Assembly: GCF_008727775.1 (NCBI RefSeq)
Contig: NZ_CP044232.1
Coordinates: forward strand, 3,472,001-3,536,000
Origin: Microbacterium lushaniae
GTDB taxonomy: Bacteria; Actinomycetota; Actinomycetes; Actinomycetales; Microbacteriaceae
Direction: 5' to 3'
Length of the DNA: 64,000 nt
The first letter of the stretch is position 1, and each line of letters begins with the position of its first letter. Positions 1 through 8,832 of this stretch are shown in pieces. The notes beneath the pieces were generated by a model that was not told the origin of the DNA, made no database searches, and saw nothing but the letters and a program-made list of their open reading frames with translations. Both the position numbers and the translations under genes were made by a program.

Positions 1-692
1 TCGGTGAGACTGAGGCGCCGCCAGTCGCGCAGCACCGTGGTCCGCACGCGCAGGGCCGTCCCCCCGTCCACGCTCGTCGCCGCCGTCGCGAACGAGCCGT
101 ACTCGTCGAGGAAGCGCGCATAGGCGGCGCGCAGGCTCCGGAGGTCGAACGCATCCGTCGCCGACACGCCGTCCAGCTCGAGCGGCCCCCGGAAGGCGGC
201 GAGCGCAACACCCTGCGCGGCTGCGAGCGCCCGGAGGTCGTCCACCGTGGATCGCGGGTGTATCCACACCCCGTCGGCGAGCGAGCCGAATCCGACATCC
301 TCGAGGCGCTGACGCCACCGCCGGCGCTCCACGCGGTCTCCGACCGATGCGGGCACGATCCCCACCGTCCAGCTTCCGTCCCATTCCGTGGCCTCGCCGA
401 AGCGCAGCACGCGCACCAGGCGATCCTGGTGGACGCTCCGCCCCCACTCGCCGAGTCGATAGCGCGTGGCACCCGATCCGCGGCTCGCCTCCAGGAGCCC
501 GCGCTGGGTCGCACGGCTGAGCGCCGAACGTGCTCCGCTCTCGGTCACGCCGAATTCACCCAGGATGCGGATGATGGACGCCGAGGTGAGCCCGGGACCG
601 GCGTCGAACGAGTAATCGGCCAGAAGTGCGCCCAGGAGCCGCTGCGGCTGTTGCCCCTCCTGGTCCCGCGGGAGGTCTCCGGGCGCGGTCAT
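1..692 (-). CDS. PaaX-family transcriptional regulator (C-terminus beyond window)
   Basis: Reading leftward from the ATG at 692 the frame stays open to base 1, so at least 230 residues are present and the stop lies outside. An N-terminal winged-helix part ([18 protein letters not shown], then [16 protein letters not shown]) is followed by the PaaX middle region with [11 protein letters not shown] and DGVWIHPR. PaaX proteins repress aromatic-degradation genes and release DNA on binding a CoA thioester; the ligand here is unknown. It diverges from the P450 gene across 83 bp, so it is the likely regulator of that gene. A second, distinct PaaX-type gene lies at 4213-5193. Family confident, target inferred. 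Confidence 0.85.
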   Translation of the reverse strand, partial: MTAPGDLPRDQEGQQPQRLLGALLADYSFDAGPGLTSASIIRILGEFGVTESGARSALSRATQRGLLEASRGSGATRYRLGEWGRSVHQDRLVRVLRFGEATEWDGSWTVGIVPASVGDRVERRRWRQRLEDVGFGSLADGVWIHPRSTVDDLRALAAAQGVALAAFRGPLELDGVSATDAFDLRSLRAAYARFLDEYGSFATAATSVDGGTALRVRTTVLRDWRRLSLT

Positions 693-722
693 GGCCTCAC
701 TGTAGCCGTCCTGCACGGGAGC

Positions 723-750
723 TTGCAGTTCCATGTCCGCTCGGTATTAT
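723..750 (+). promoter_or_regulatory. Promoter of the P450 gene
   Basis: TTGCAG (723-728), 16-bp spacer, TATTAT (745-750), then AGAGGAG (762-768) and the ATG at 776. It sits in the 83-bp gap to the divergent PaaX-type gene, where its operator would be expected. No clear operator palindrome was recognised. Confidence 0.6.
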
Positions 751-775
751 CAAGTGCAAACAGAGGAGTGCGCGT

Positions 776-2965
776 ATGGCGACGATGCCGACCGACACCG
801 CCGTGGGCGAGGACTGGGATCCGCTCACGCCGGGATCGGAGACCGAGCCCACCGGCGCGCACCGACGGCTTCGCGAAGAGCATCCGGTGGCATTCACCCG
901 CCGGTGGGGCGGCTTCTATACGCTCTCCCGCTACAGCGACATCCTGGCCGCCGCCGCCGACCCCGTCACCTACTCGAGTGCGCAGAAGACGACCATCCCC
1001 GACACCACCGGTCCGAGCAGACCGCCGAGGCCGCCGCTGGAGACCGATCCGCCGCGGCACGGTCAATTCCGCACCCTCCTGAACAAGTACTTCGCCCCTC
1101 GCCGCATCCGGGCGCTCGAACCGGCCATCCGCCGCATCGCGCGCGACCTGGTCTCCGCCGCCGCGACCGGACGCCCGGTCGAGGCCGTGGCCGAGATCAC
1201 CTACGCGATGCCGGCACAGGTGCTGTGCACGTTCCTGGGCATCCCCGCGTCGGACGGCGCGCACATCAAGACGATGGCCAACGAGGTCCTCTCGGCCGCA
1301 CACCGGGGCGATACGACCGCCCACAAGGCCGCCAACGACCGCATCTACGCGTACATCGACGCCCTCGTCGCACAGCGGCGCGACGCGCCTCAGGACCCGG
1401 AGTCCGATCCGGTCTCAGGCCTCCTGCAGGCGCGCATCGACGGCAGGCCCCTCACGACGGACGAGGTCTCGGCCGTCCTGCGACTGCTGCTGCAGGCAGG
1501 CCACGGAACGACGACCAACGCCCTGGGCAGCGCCATCCGCCTCCTCGCCGAGCGGCCCGACATCCAGCGACGACTGCGCGCCGAGCCGCACCTGATCGCC
1601 CCCGCGATCGAAGAGCTCGTGCGGGTGTGGACCCCGGCTCGTCTGCTGGCACGCACCACGACGCGCGACGTCGAGCTGCATGACCGGCTCATCCCCGCCG
1701 GGTCGAAGATCGCCCTCATGTGGTCATCCGCGAATCGCGACGCCGACGCCTTCGACGACCCCGACACGTTCGACCTCGACCGGCGCCCCAACCGGCATGT
1801 GGGTTTCGGCCACGGCATCCACACGTGCCTCGGCGCACCGCTCGCGCGCGCCGAGCTGCGCATCGCGATCGAGGAGCTGTTCGCGGTGACGGAGTGGATC
1901 GAGCCGGCGGGAACCGCTGAGGACGCCGGATGGCCGCACATCGGCCCGAGCGCGCTCCCGGTGCGCCTGCTTCCGCGTCGTCGCGCGCTCGACACCGCAT
2001 CGGCACGCGATCCCCGCGGCGAAGGTCTGACGGCGACGATCCAGCAGATCCGTCCGGTCGCGGACGACGTGGTCGAACTCGTCCTGGGCCGGGTGGATGG
2101 GGCCGACCTCCCCTCATGGAGCGCCGGGGCGCACGTCGAGATCGCGCTGCCGCACGGCGTGTCCCGACCGTACTCGTTGTGCGGCGACCGGTCCGAGCGC
2201 GACACCTGGCGCGTGGCGGTGCAGCGGGACCCCCACAGCCGGGGCGGCTCCTCGTACATCCATGACACGCTCCGCGTCGGCGACGCGCTCACAGTCCGCG
2301 GCCCGCGCAACCACTTCCCACTGGCCGCGGCACAGCGGTATGTGTTCCTGGCCAGCGGAGTCGGCATCACACCGCTCCTGCCCATGATCCGGCAAGTCCG
2401 CGACACGGGTGCCTCTTGGCAGCTGCACTATGTCGGCCGGGTGCGCGAGCGGATGGCGTACGCCGACGTGCTGACGCGGCATCCGCAGACCACGCTGCAC
2501 GTGACGGCGGTCGACGGCCGCCCCGACCTCGCGGAACTGCTCCGAGAGGTGCCGACCGACACGCTCGTGTATGCGTGCGGGTCTCCCGAGTTCCTGGGCG
2601 CGGTAGAGGCGGCGACGGCGCACTGGCCGCGCGGCTCGCTCGTCGTCGAGCGGTTCTCCCCCCGCCCGGGCGCCGACCGACCGGGCGCCGACGCCCTCGA
2701 AGCGTTCGAGGTGGAGCTGGCACGATCCGGAGTCACCGTCCCGGTCGTCCCCGGTCAGTCGATCATCGATGCGTGCGGCCTCGCCGGAGTCACCGTGCCC
2801 GGATCCTGCTTCGAGGGCACGTGCGGCTCATGCGAGACGCCCGTCCTCTCCGGCGTGCCCGACCATCGCGACTCGGTCCTCACCGCCGAGGAGCGCGATC
2901 GCGGCGAGCTCATCCTGCCCTGCGTCTCCCGCTCCCGGACGCCGCGGCTCACACTGGACGCCTGA
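776..2965 (+). CDS. Self-sufficient cytochrome P450 (P450 - flavin reductase - 2Fe-2S fusion, CYP116B-like)
   Basis: A 729-residue monooxygenase carrying its own electron chain. The P450 part (about residues 1-400) has the I-helix AGHGTTT, the ExxR helix in EELVR and the haem loop [10 protein letters not shown] with ligand Cys351. The reductase part (about 415-640) has the flavin motif RPYSLCG and the nucleotide-site GVGITPLLP. The C-terminal plant-type 2Fe-2S domain has Cys678, Cys683, Cys686 and Cys716 (C-x4-C-x2-C-x29-C). This order matches class VII (CYP116B, phthalate-dioxygenase-reductase type) fusions. The ATG at 776 is chosen because AGAGGAG lies 7 bases upstream; the frame is open further 5' but without a ribosome site. 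Substrate unknown, probably aromatic given the PaaX-type neighbour. Confidence 0.93.
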   Translation: MATMPTDTAVGEDWDPLTPGSETEPTGAHRRLREEHPVAFTRRWGGFYTLSRYSDILAAAADPVTYSSAQKTTIPDTTGPSRPPRPPLETDPPRHGQFRTLLNKYFAPRRIRALEPAIRRIARDLVSAAATGRPVEAVAEITYAMPAQVLCTFLGIPASDGAHIKTMANEVLSAAHRGDTTAHKAANDRIYAYIDALVAQRRDAPQDPESDPVSGLLQARIDGRPLTTDEVSAVLRLLLQAGHGTTTNALGSAIRLLAERPDIQRRLRAEPHLIAPAIEELVRVWTPARLLARTTTRDVELHDRLIPAGSKIALMWSSANRDADAFDDPDTFDLDRRPNRHVGFGHGIHTCLGAPLARAELRIAIEELFAVTEWIEPAGTAEDAGWPHIGPSALPVRLLPRRRALDTASARDPRGEGLTATIQQIRPVADDVVELVLGRVDGADLPSWSAGAHVEIALPHGVSRPYSLCGDRSERDTWRVAVQRDPHSRGGSSYIHDTLRVGDALTVRGPRNHFPLAAAQRYVFLASGVGITPLLPMIRQVRDTGASWQLHYVGRVRERMAYADVLTRHPQTTLHVTAVDGRPDLAELLREVPTDTLVYACGSPEFLGAVEAATAHWPRGSLVVERFSPRPGADRPGADALEAFEVELARSGVTVPVVPGQSIIDACGLAGVTVPGSCFEGTCGSCETPVLSGVPDHRDSVLTAEERDRGELILPCVSRSRTPRLTLDA

Positions 2966-2987
2966 CCTTCTCCGCGAAACAGCAACG

Positions 2988-3028
2988 AGCCGTCGAGACC
3001 GCGACATAATGGCGCGGTCTCGACGGCT
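2988..3028. terminator. Bidirectional terminator hairpin
   Basis: A perfect 16-bp stem (2988-3003 with 3013-3028, arm AGCCGTCGAGACCGCG) with a 9-base loop lies between the convergent ends of the P450 gene and the binding-protein gene. There is no long T-run, as is usual in high-GC actinobacteria. Confidence 0.8.
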
Positions 3029-3055
3029 GCGTGCAGTCTCGCGGAAGGGGCGGGG

Positions 3056-4093
3056 TCAGAGGCCGAAGGCGTCCAGGATCGCCTGCTCGTTCTCGAGCGC
3101 GCTGTCGCGATCGATGCGGACGTACTCGGCCGGCATCTCGTCGAAGTTGTACGCGGAGATGTTGCCGGGGGCGGCGTTGATGATGTCCTGGCCGGCCTCG
3201 GAGAGCACGAAGTGCGCGAACAGCCGGGCGGCGTTCGGGCTCTGCGCATCGGCGGAGAGCGACAGGACGATCTCCGGCCCGTTGGTCAGGTCCGGAACCG
3301 TGAACTCCACCGGTGCTCCGCTCTTGGCCGCACCGGCGACGACCTGGCCGACGTTCGGCCCGGTGACCGCGCCCTCGCCCGCTCCCAGGGCCTCGGTCAT
3401 CGGGACCACGGAGTTGTACAGGCGGACGGCGTTGCCGGCGATCGCCTCCACCGTCTCCATGCCGTAGGCATCGGCCACCATCGTCCAGAACTGGATGTAG
3501 GCCTGCGAGGACGACGGGTCGGTCAGGAGGAGCTTGCCTTCGTACTGCGGGTCGGCGAGGTCTTCGAAGGTCTCCGGTGCCGGCAGATCCCCGAGCGCCT
3601 CGGTGTTCCAGGACAGGCCGCTCGGGGCGAACTGCACGACGGCGACCGCGCCGTCGGCAAGCTTGCCCTCCTCCGGGAACTCGTCGTATCCGGGGATGTC
3701 CGCCTCATCCAGACCAGTCAGCCAGCCCTCATCGAGCCCCTTGTCGATGAACTCGTCGTAGCTGGGCATCACCAGATCCGCCGCCGGCGCTCCGGCCTCG
3801 ACCTCCGCGCTGTAGCGCGCGGCCAGCTCACCGCCGGTCATGCGCACGAACTCCGCCTCGATGCCGTACTCGTCGTAGAACGCGTCCGCGAGCTGCTGCG
3901 CGGTCGCCTCGGGCGGAGTGAGGTAGAAGACGAGCGAGCCCTCGTCCTGCGCCGCCGAGATGAGCTCCTCGAGCTCGCTGCCGCTGCCGCCGCCGCCCTC
4001 GGTCGCCGCGGGGGCCTCACCCCCGCCGGCGCAGCCGGTCAATGCCAGGGTCGCGGCGGCGACGAGCGCCATCGCCGAAAGGGAACGCCTCAT
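3056..4093 (-). CDS. Orphan ABC solute-binding lipoprotein (Fe3+/family 1 type)
   Basis: A 345-residue secreted lipoprotein. The signal segment ends in the lipobox LTGC, followed by a Gly/Ser-rich linker and an extracellular solute-binding family 1 body resembling ferric, thiamine or phosphonate binding proteins (LVFYLTPPEATAQQLADAF; VMPSYDEFIDKGL; GALSWNTEALG-like segment). The start is set at the ATG at 4093 because GGAG lies 6 bases upstream; an upstream TTG at 4159 coincides with the -35 box. No permease or ATPase gene adjoins, so it must dock to a transporter encoded elsewhere. Ligand uncertain. Confidence 0.82.
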   Translation of the reverse strand: MRRSLSAMALVAAATLALTGCAGGGEAPAATEGGGGSGSELEELISAAQDEGSLVFYLTPPEATAQQLADAFYDEYGIEAEFVRMTGGELAARYSAEVEAGAPAADLVMPSYDEFIDKGLDEGWLTGLDEADIPGYDEFPEEGKLADGAVAVVQFAPSGLSWNTEALGDLPAPETFEDLADPQYEGKLLLTDPSSSQAYIQFWTMVADAYGMETVEAIAGNAVRLYNSVVPMTEALGAGEGAVTGPNVGQVVAGAAKSGAPVEFTVPDLTNGPEIVLSLSADAQSPNAARLFAHFVLSEAGQDIINAAPGNISAYNFDEMPAEYVRIDRDSALENEQAILDAFGL

Positions 4094-4129
4094 GTGTGAC
4101 TCCATTGTCGAAGGAAGATTACTTACACC

Positions 4130-4159
4130 AATGTAGCCGGGCGTCATTTCGAACGTCAA
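4130..4159 (-). promoter_or_regulatory. Promoter of the orphan binding-protein gene
   Basis: On the minus strand TTGACG (4159-4154), 18-bp spacer, TACATT (4135-4130), about 36 bases before the ATG at 4093. The same TTGACG-N18 design precedes the other binding-protein gene at 14880. Confidence 0.65.
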
Positions 4160-4212
4160 TCAAATCACGCCACGAGCGCTCTCCCCGATGCCGCACAGAG
4201 GCCGGGTGGGTG

Positions 4213-5193
4213 CTACTCGGATGCTCCGCCGCGGCCCTCCTGCAGCATCCGGGCCATCTCCTCGCTCATGCGGGCATCCACGGTGGGCACGGCGTGGTGG
4301 GTCACGATGCGCGACAGCGATTCGTCGTACCGGGCGATGAGGTGTCTCACGTGTGCCGCGGCCTTCGGCCCCAGGCGGTCGTACAGCTCGAGGAACAGCG
4401 CGCGCGCCCGGGACCTCGGCCAGCCCTCCGGAAGCAGCTCTGCGGGCAGCTCGGGGTCGGAAAGGCGGAAGGCGAGCCAGTCGTTGGTCAGTTTCGTGCG
4501 CAGCAGCAGCGCCTCACGCGGATCGGTGTCGCCGGCGGCCCAGGCCAGCCGCGGCGCGTACTCGGCCACGAACGCGCCGTACTCCCCGGCCAGGGCGTCC
4601 AGCTCGAACGCGTCCGCGATCGCCACGCGATCACCCTCTCGCAGCCCCCACGTCGCGCGCATGACGTGTCCCGCGCCGACGCGGAGTTCGTCCAGCAGCG
4701 CCACGGCGTCGGCACGCCGGTCGTGCGGGCTGATCCACACGCCGTCCTGGAGGTCGCCGAATGCCATGTTCTTCAGACCGTTGCGCAGGAGGCGCCGCAC
4801 GTCGCGGTCGGCCTCGGGGATGGAGAAGGACACCAGCGTCCACTGACCGTCCCAGTCCGTGAAGTCGGCACCGAACGTGACGGCACGCGCGAGGCGCAGG
4901 CGCTGATTGGCGACGATCTCGCCGGGGATGCCGTAGTACGTGGCGCGCCCCTGCTTCCCCTGGGCGAGCAGCCCGCGCTGGGTGAGGCGGCGCATCGCCT
5001 GCCGTGACGCGTTCTCGTTCGCGCCGAACTCCGCGAGCAGGTCGACGAGGGCCGCCGACGGCAGCAGTTCATCACGAGCGAACCAATAGTCGCCGAGCAG
5101 CGTGATCAGCAGGTGCTGCGGACCGCCCCCGGAGTGGGGGCGGGGCAGGCGGCGTGTCCGGGTGTGCGGCAGCGTGAAGTCGACGTCATCCAT
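4213..5193 (-). CDS. PaaX-family transcriptional regulator
   Basis: 326 residues, close to the usual PaaX length. The N-terminal winged helix (LLGDYWFARDELLPSAALV; NASRQAMRRLTQRGLL) is followed by the PaaX core (WDGQWTLVSFSIPEADRD; GDLQDGVWISPHD) and a C-terminal helical domain. The ATG at 5193 is one base after the stop of the HtaA-domain gene, and GAGGAG within that gene's end serves as ribosome site, so the two are translationally coupled. It probably senses an acyl-CoA; the target genes are unknown. Confidence 0.88.
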   Translation of the reverse strand: MDDVDFTLPHTRTRRLPRPHSGGGPQHLLITLLGDYWFARDELLPSAALVDLLAEFGANENASRQAMRRLTQRGLLAQGKQGRATYYGIPGEIVANQRLRLARAVTFGADFTDWDGQWTLVSFSIPEADRDVRRLLRNGLKNMAFGDLQDGVWISPHDRRADAVALLDELRVGAGHVMRATWGLREGDRVAIADAFELDALAGEYGAFVAEYAPRLAWAAGDTDPREALLLRTKLTNDWLAFRLSDPELPAELLPEGWPRSRARALFLELYDRLGPKAAAHVRHLIARYDESLSRIVTHHAVPTVDARMSEEMARMLQEGRGGASE

Positions 5194-5194
5194 G

Positions 5195-5728
5195 TCACTG
5201 CTCCTCGGGCAGAGCGTCGGCGGGCAGCGCGATGCGGATGTCGTCGAAGGCGGTGCCGGCCGCATACACGTCGCCGAAGACCGCGACGCCCTCCGGTGTG
5301 AGGGTCGTGGACAGGGGCGGGAACACGAGCCAGCTCTCGTCGACGAGGACCGGCTCGGCCCGCTCGACCCGCACGATCGGCAGCACCCCTCCCGCGCCCT
5401 CGACGCTCAACAGGCCGCCGGTCTCGTGCAGCTCGACCACCGGGTGACGGAGCACGACGTCGAGCATGCCGAAGTGGGCGCTGAAGCGCACCTCCCCGCC
5501 GAAGGCGATGCGCCAGGACGCTCCCGTCCGCTCGAGCGTGCGCAACGGGAAGCGGAACATGCCGTCGCCGTCGGTCTCGACGCCGTCGTCGCCGTACAGC
5601 TGCCCGTCGGGATTGCCGAGGACGTAACGGAGGAAACTGTCCCGCACTCCCCAGTACAGTCCGGGCACGACACCGGATGCGTCGGCCGCAGCGGGTCCGG
5701 TCACCTCAGCATCGCTGACATCCACCAT
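5195..5728 (-). CDS. HtaA-domain protein without signal peptide
   Basis: 177 residues. The segment GLYWGVRDSFLRYVLG, then MFRFPL, FGGEVRFSAHFGMLDVVLRHP and ETGGLLSVEG follow the HtaA domain pattern known from corynebacterial haem-binding surface proteins. Unlike those, this copy has a single domain and neither a signal peptide nor a membrane anchor, so it should be cytoplasmic. It is the first gene of a two-gene operon with the PaaX-type regulator and diverges from a MarR gene. A ligand- or haem-handling role tied to the nearby P450 is conjecture. Domain assignment fairly sure, function unknown. Confidence 0.72.
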   Translation of the reverse strand: MVDVSDAEVTGPAAADASGVVPGLYWGVRDSFLRYVLGNPDGQLYGDDGVETDGDGMFRFPLRTLERTGASWRIAFGGEVRFSAHFGMLDVVLRHPVVELHETGGLLSVEGAGGVLPIVRVERAEPVLVDESWLVFPPLSTTLTPEGVAVFGDVYAAGTAFDDIRIALPADALPEEQ

Positions 5729-5837
5729 GACGGTCGTCCCTCTCTTCCATCACTGATCCTCGCACGCGCCGGGTCGATGTGCGGCGGCGAGCGCGCGCCA
5801 GCCCGCGATGGGATGGCCCGGAAACTACAGTGAAGTG

Positions 5838-6380
5838 GTGGACGACGTCGTGCCAGATCCCCGCGGGACCCCCGCGATCGAGCGCCTCAACTACACCGCG
5901 TACCGCCTGTCCCGAGCACTCAACCGGGCTGCCGAGAACACCGCACTGGCGCGCGGCATCACCCAGCCCCAGCTGCTCATCCTGCAGGTCCTCGGTGAAG
6001 GCGTGCCCCTCTCCAACGCCCAGGTCGCCCGGCGCACGTTCGTCAGCTCGCAGGCCGCGCACATCGTCTCGGAGGAGCTCCTGGCGGCGGGTTACATCGA
6101 GAAGGTCGCCCACCCCACCAACCGACGCGTGCGGCTGGTGAGTCTCACGGAGAAGGGCTGGGCCGAGCTGCAGGAGTGCACGGCGGAGCTGCAGGAGCGC
6201 GAGCAGCGCCTCTCCGCCGAACTGGGCCCGCACCTCGGGGGCTCCCTCGCCGAGGTGCTGACCCACGCCGCGGAGGTGCTGGCGGGTGGCTACTTCGGCG
6301 ACAAGGATGCCGAGGCCGAGGCGGTCGCGAAACGCCGTCGCCCCGCGCGCCCACCCCGGGGCCGCCCGCGCGCGACCTGA
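5838..6380 (+). CDS. MarR-family transcriptional regulator
   Basis: About 180 residues with the winged-helix order of MarR: LNYTAYRLSRALNRAAENTA, then QPQLLILQVL, a recognition region (LSNAQVARRTFVSSQAAHIV) and a wing (EKVAHPTNRRVRLVSLTEKG), ending in an Arg/Pro-rich tail. GTG at 5838 is preferred because TACAGT (5826-5831) lies 6 bases upstream, the leaderless spacing seen throughout this window; GTG 5835 and ATG 5808 are alternatives. It diverges from the HtaA gene and is convergent with the MFS gene. Ligand unknown. Confidence 0.85.
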   Translation: MDDVVPDPRGTPAIERLNYTAYRLSRALNRAAENTALARGITQPQLLILQVLGEGVPLSNAQVARRTFVSSQAAHIVSEELLAAGYIEKVAHPTNRRVRLVSLTEKGWAELQECTAELQEREQRLSAELGPHLGGSLAEVLTHAAEVLAGGYFGDKDAEAEAVAKRRRPARPPRGRPRAT

Positions 6381-6391
6381 GCGCGGGCCGG

Positions 6392-7579
6392 TCAGCCGGT
6401 GTTCGTGCGCGCGCGCACGAACACCGCGCACGCGAGCGCGGCGCCGCCCCCGATGAGCATCGACGTCTGCCACGACGTGACGTCGATCACCCACCCCATG
6501 AAGAACGCGCCCAGCGGTGCCATGCCGTAGCTGCCCAGGGTCACGAGCGACATCGCCCGCCCCAGCTGCACGGGAGGCACGCTCGCCTGGGCTGCGGCCT
6601 GCAGGATGCCCTGGTAGTAGCCGATCCCGACGCCCAGGATCGGCGCGATCACGAGGAAGACCGCGAGAGTGGGCGCCGCCGCGTTGGCCAGCAGTGCCAG
6701 ACCGAACCCTCCGCACGCCCACACGAGCGAGCGCATCGAGACCGACACCGGGGTGGCCGCGAGCATCCCGCCCACGATCGCCCCGACGGCGTTGAGCGCG
6801 TGGGCGGCCCCCACCATCGTGGCGTCACCGGAGAAACCGAGTGTCACGCTGGAGGTGATCACGACCATCATGTTCATCGCCAGCAGGGCGATGGCGCTGT
6901 TGACGACGAGGATCGTCACGAAGTCGCGGTTGCGCAGCGGGGTACCCGCGGCGCGCTTGTGCGCCTGGCCGAGGCGCGGACGCGGATGCAGCCTCGACGG
7001 GCGGATGCACGCGACAGCCACCAGCACCACGAGGAACGAGGCGGCGTTGATGACCATGCACCACGCCGCCCCGAGACCGGCGAACGCCAGGCCTGCCAGG
7101 CCCGGACCGATCGACCGCGCGGCGGAGAGGGCGATCGTGGAGATCGAGACGGCACGCGTGAGGGTTCCTGGGCCGGCGATCTCGAAGATGATCGCCTGCG
7201 CCGCGACGCGCTCGAAGGTGTTGATGCATCCGAGCACGAACACGAGGCCGTAGATCACCCGGAGGTCGGTCGCGTCGGCGACGATGGCGGCCGCGAGCCC
7301 CGTGGCGACCAGGACCGATCCGCTGGAGGTGGCCAGGAGGATCGTACGCGGGCGGAACCGGTCGGCCACGCGCCCCGCGGGGATCGCCAGCAGCAGCAGC
7401 GGGGTGAACTGTGCGATGGTGACGGCGCTGAGTGCCTGCGCGCTCCCGGTGAGGTCGAGGATGACCAGCGACAGCGCCAGGTTCTGGAACCACGTACCGG
7501 TGTTCGAGACGACCTGACCGGCGAAGTAGAGCGAGAACCGCGGATTGCCGAAAGGCTGCAGCGCGTCCAGTCCGCGCAC
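6392..7579 (-). CDS. MFS exporter (EntS/MFS_3-like)
   Basis: 395 residues of hydrophobic segments, with the MFS loop GRVADRFRPRTIL after the second segment and a cytoplasmic mid-loop of basic residues (RPSRLHPRPRLGQAHKRAA). It resembles the enterobactin-exporter-like MFS_3 group. The GTG start at 7579 lies 2 bases after the stop of the dehydratase-like gene, so it is the last gene of the operon beginning at 14880. It may export a product or toxic intermediate of that pathway; the substrate is unknown. Confidence 0.85.
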   Translation of the reverse strand: MRGLDALQPFGNPRFSLYFAGQVVSNTGTWFQNLALSLVILDLTGSAQALSAVTIAQFTPLLLLAIPAGRVADRFRPRTILLATSSGSVLVATGLAAAIVADATDLRVIYGLVFVLGCINTFERVAAQAIIFEIAGPGTLTRAVSISTIALSAARSIGPGLAGLAFAGLGAAWCMVINAASFLVVLVAVACIRPSRLHPRPRLGQAHKRAAGTPLRNRDFVTILVVNSAIALLAMNMMVVITSSVTLGFSGDATMVGAAHALNAVGAIVGGMLAATPVSVSMRSLVWACGGFGLALLANAAAPTLAVFLVIAPILGVGIGYYQGILQAAAQASVPPVQLGRAMSLVTLGSYGMAPLGAFFMGWVIDVTSWQTSMLIGGGAALACAVFVRARTNTG

Positions 7580-7581
7580 GG

Positions 7582-8832
7582 TCAGTGCCGCGCCGGCACG
7601 CGCGTGCGGAGGAACCCGGCGATGCGTTCACCCACCCGGGCGTCCTCGGTGGAGCGCGAATCGGCGTTGTTCGCCCGGATCTCCAGCACCGGGATGCCGC
7701 GCTCCTCGAGGGCCGCGCTGATGAAGGATGCGCCGGGGGTGTCGTCGGCGACCAGATGCACCACGCCGTCCACGCCGTGGGCCAGAGCCTCCTTGACGTA
7801 CCAGCTGGAGGACATCGGCGGCACGTACAGCAGGTCGGTGATCCCCACGAACCGTGCCGCGAGGGCGCGCACGGGATCGGGGCCGTAGCGTGCGTACCCG
7901 TCGGCGGCGATGGCGAGGTACATCGACCACACGAACACCGCCCCGAACTCCTCCTGGAAAGAGCGGTACATCTCCAGGTCCGACCACAGGCCGCGGCCGA
8001 TCCACATGAGTCGCCGCCGCTCGTCGCGGCACACGGCGTCGCCGCGCTCGATGCGCGCGGCGACCTCGTCGTGCAGTCGCTTGGCCGCGGTCACGGCCCA
8101 CTCGCTGCCGCGGTGCCACTGCGGCACCATGACACTGGGGATGGAGTCGGTGACCGCGACGGGGGTGGGCCGGGCGGCGGCCAGCAGATCGCGCGTGCGG
8201 CGGTTCCACTGGGCCTGCTCGTTGCCGAGCGCCATGATCTCGGCCAGGCGCGAATGATCGAACCTCCGGCCGGTGCGCTCCTCCAGCCAGGCGATCAGGT
8301 CGTCGATCTCGGCGGCGAGCAGGTCGATCCGCTCGCGCCCGAAGACCTCCTCCCACCCTTCGGCGACGTGCTCCCACCAGCCCTCGGGTGCGGGGTCGGC
8401 CGCGGTGCGCGACAGCAGGAACGTCTCGGTGCCCGGGCGCTGCCCCCACAGCTCGAAGATCTTGTGGGTGACGTCGCCACCGCGCTCGGCGACGGCGAAG
8501 GCGGGGGTGGGCAGTCCGCCCCACGGCGCCTCGTCCGCGGGAAGATCCTGCGCACCCAGGGCCAGCGCGTCGTACTGGCGACTGTCGTCCGGCAGGCCCA
8601 GCGCGCTCAGGCGGCGGAGGCTCTCGGGGCCGCGGCGTTTGGCGGCGATGACCGAGGCCCACCACTGGTTCACGACGTAGGGGATGCCCATCGCCCGGAA
8701 GACCTCGTGCGGCGCGTCGGCGTTCACGAACGCGATCGGCGCGTCGGGGCCGCTGGTCCTCCGCAGGGACTGGAACCACTCGCGCTGGTACGCCGTCGCG
8801 GCCACCGCGCTGTCGAGTCTGCCCTCACGCAT
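7582..8832 (-). CDS. 2-hydroxyacyl-CoA dehydratase-family subunit (large), cysteine-poor
   Basis: 416 residues. The N-terminal PIAFVNADAPHEVFRAMGIP and the later GRGLWSDLEMYRSFQEEFGA and SSWYVKEALAHGVDGVVHL follow the HgdB/FldB/BcrC fold. In anaerobic relatives several cysteines bind a 4Fe-4S cluster; here only one cysteine is visible (GDAVCRDERR) and positions such as the usual Cys-Tyr are replaced. It overlaps the smaller subunit gene by 8 bases. Family membership is good; cluster-dependent dehydration is doubtful, and a cluster-free or non-redox role is possible. Confidence 0.75.
   Translation of the reverse strand: MREGRLDSAVAATAYQREWFQSLRRTSGPDAPIAFVNADAPHEVFRAMGIPYVVNQWWASVIAAKRRGPESLRRLSALGLPDDSRQYDALALGAQDLPADEAPWGGLPTPAFAVAERGGDVTHKIFELWGQRPGTETFLLSRTAADPAPEGWWEHVAEGWEEVFGRERIDLLAAEIDDLIAWLEERTGRRFDHSRLAEIMALGNEQAQWNRRTRDLLAAARPTPVAVTDSIPSVMVPQWHRGSEWAVTAAKRLHDEVAARIERGDAVCRDERRRLMWIGRGLWSDLEMYRSFQEEFGAVFVWSMYLAIAADGYARYGPDPVRALAARFVGITDLLYVPPMSSSWYVKEALAHGVDGVVHLVADDTPGASFISAALEERGIPVLEIRANNADSRSTEDARVGERIAGFLRTRVPARH

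Noticed and set aside
4093..4159. N-terminal extension of the orphan binding protein from TTG 4159
   Set aside because: That TTG is the -35 box, the signal peptide begins at 4093, and a ribosome site precedes 4093.
5195..5728. Acetoacetate-decarboxylase-like or lipocalin-like enzyme
   Set aside because: The WGVRDSFLRY, FSAHFGMLD and GGLLSVEG pattern fits the HtaA domain better.
6176..7888. 570-codon plus-strand frame overlapping the MarR and MFS genes
   Set aside because: Composition is Arg/Asp/His-rich as in a shadow frame, and both overlapping genes are recognisable.
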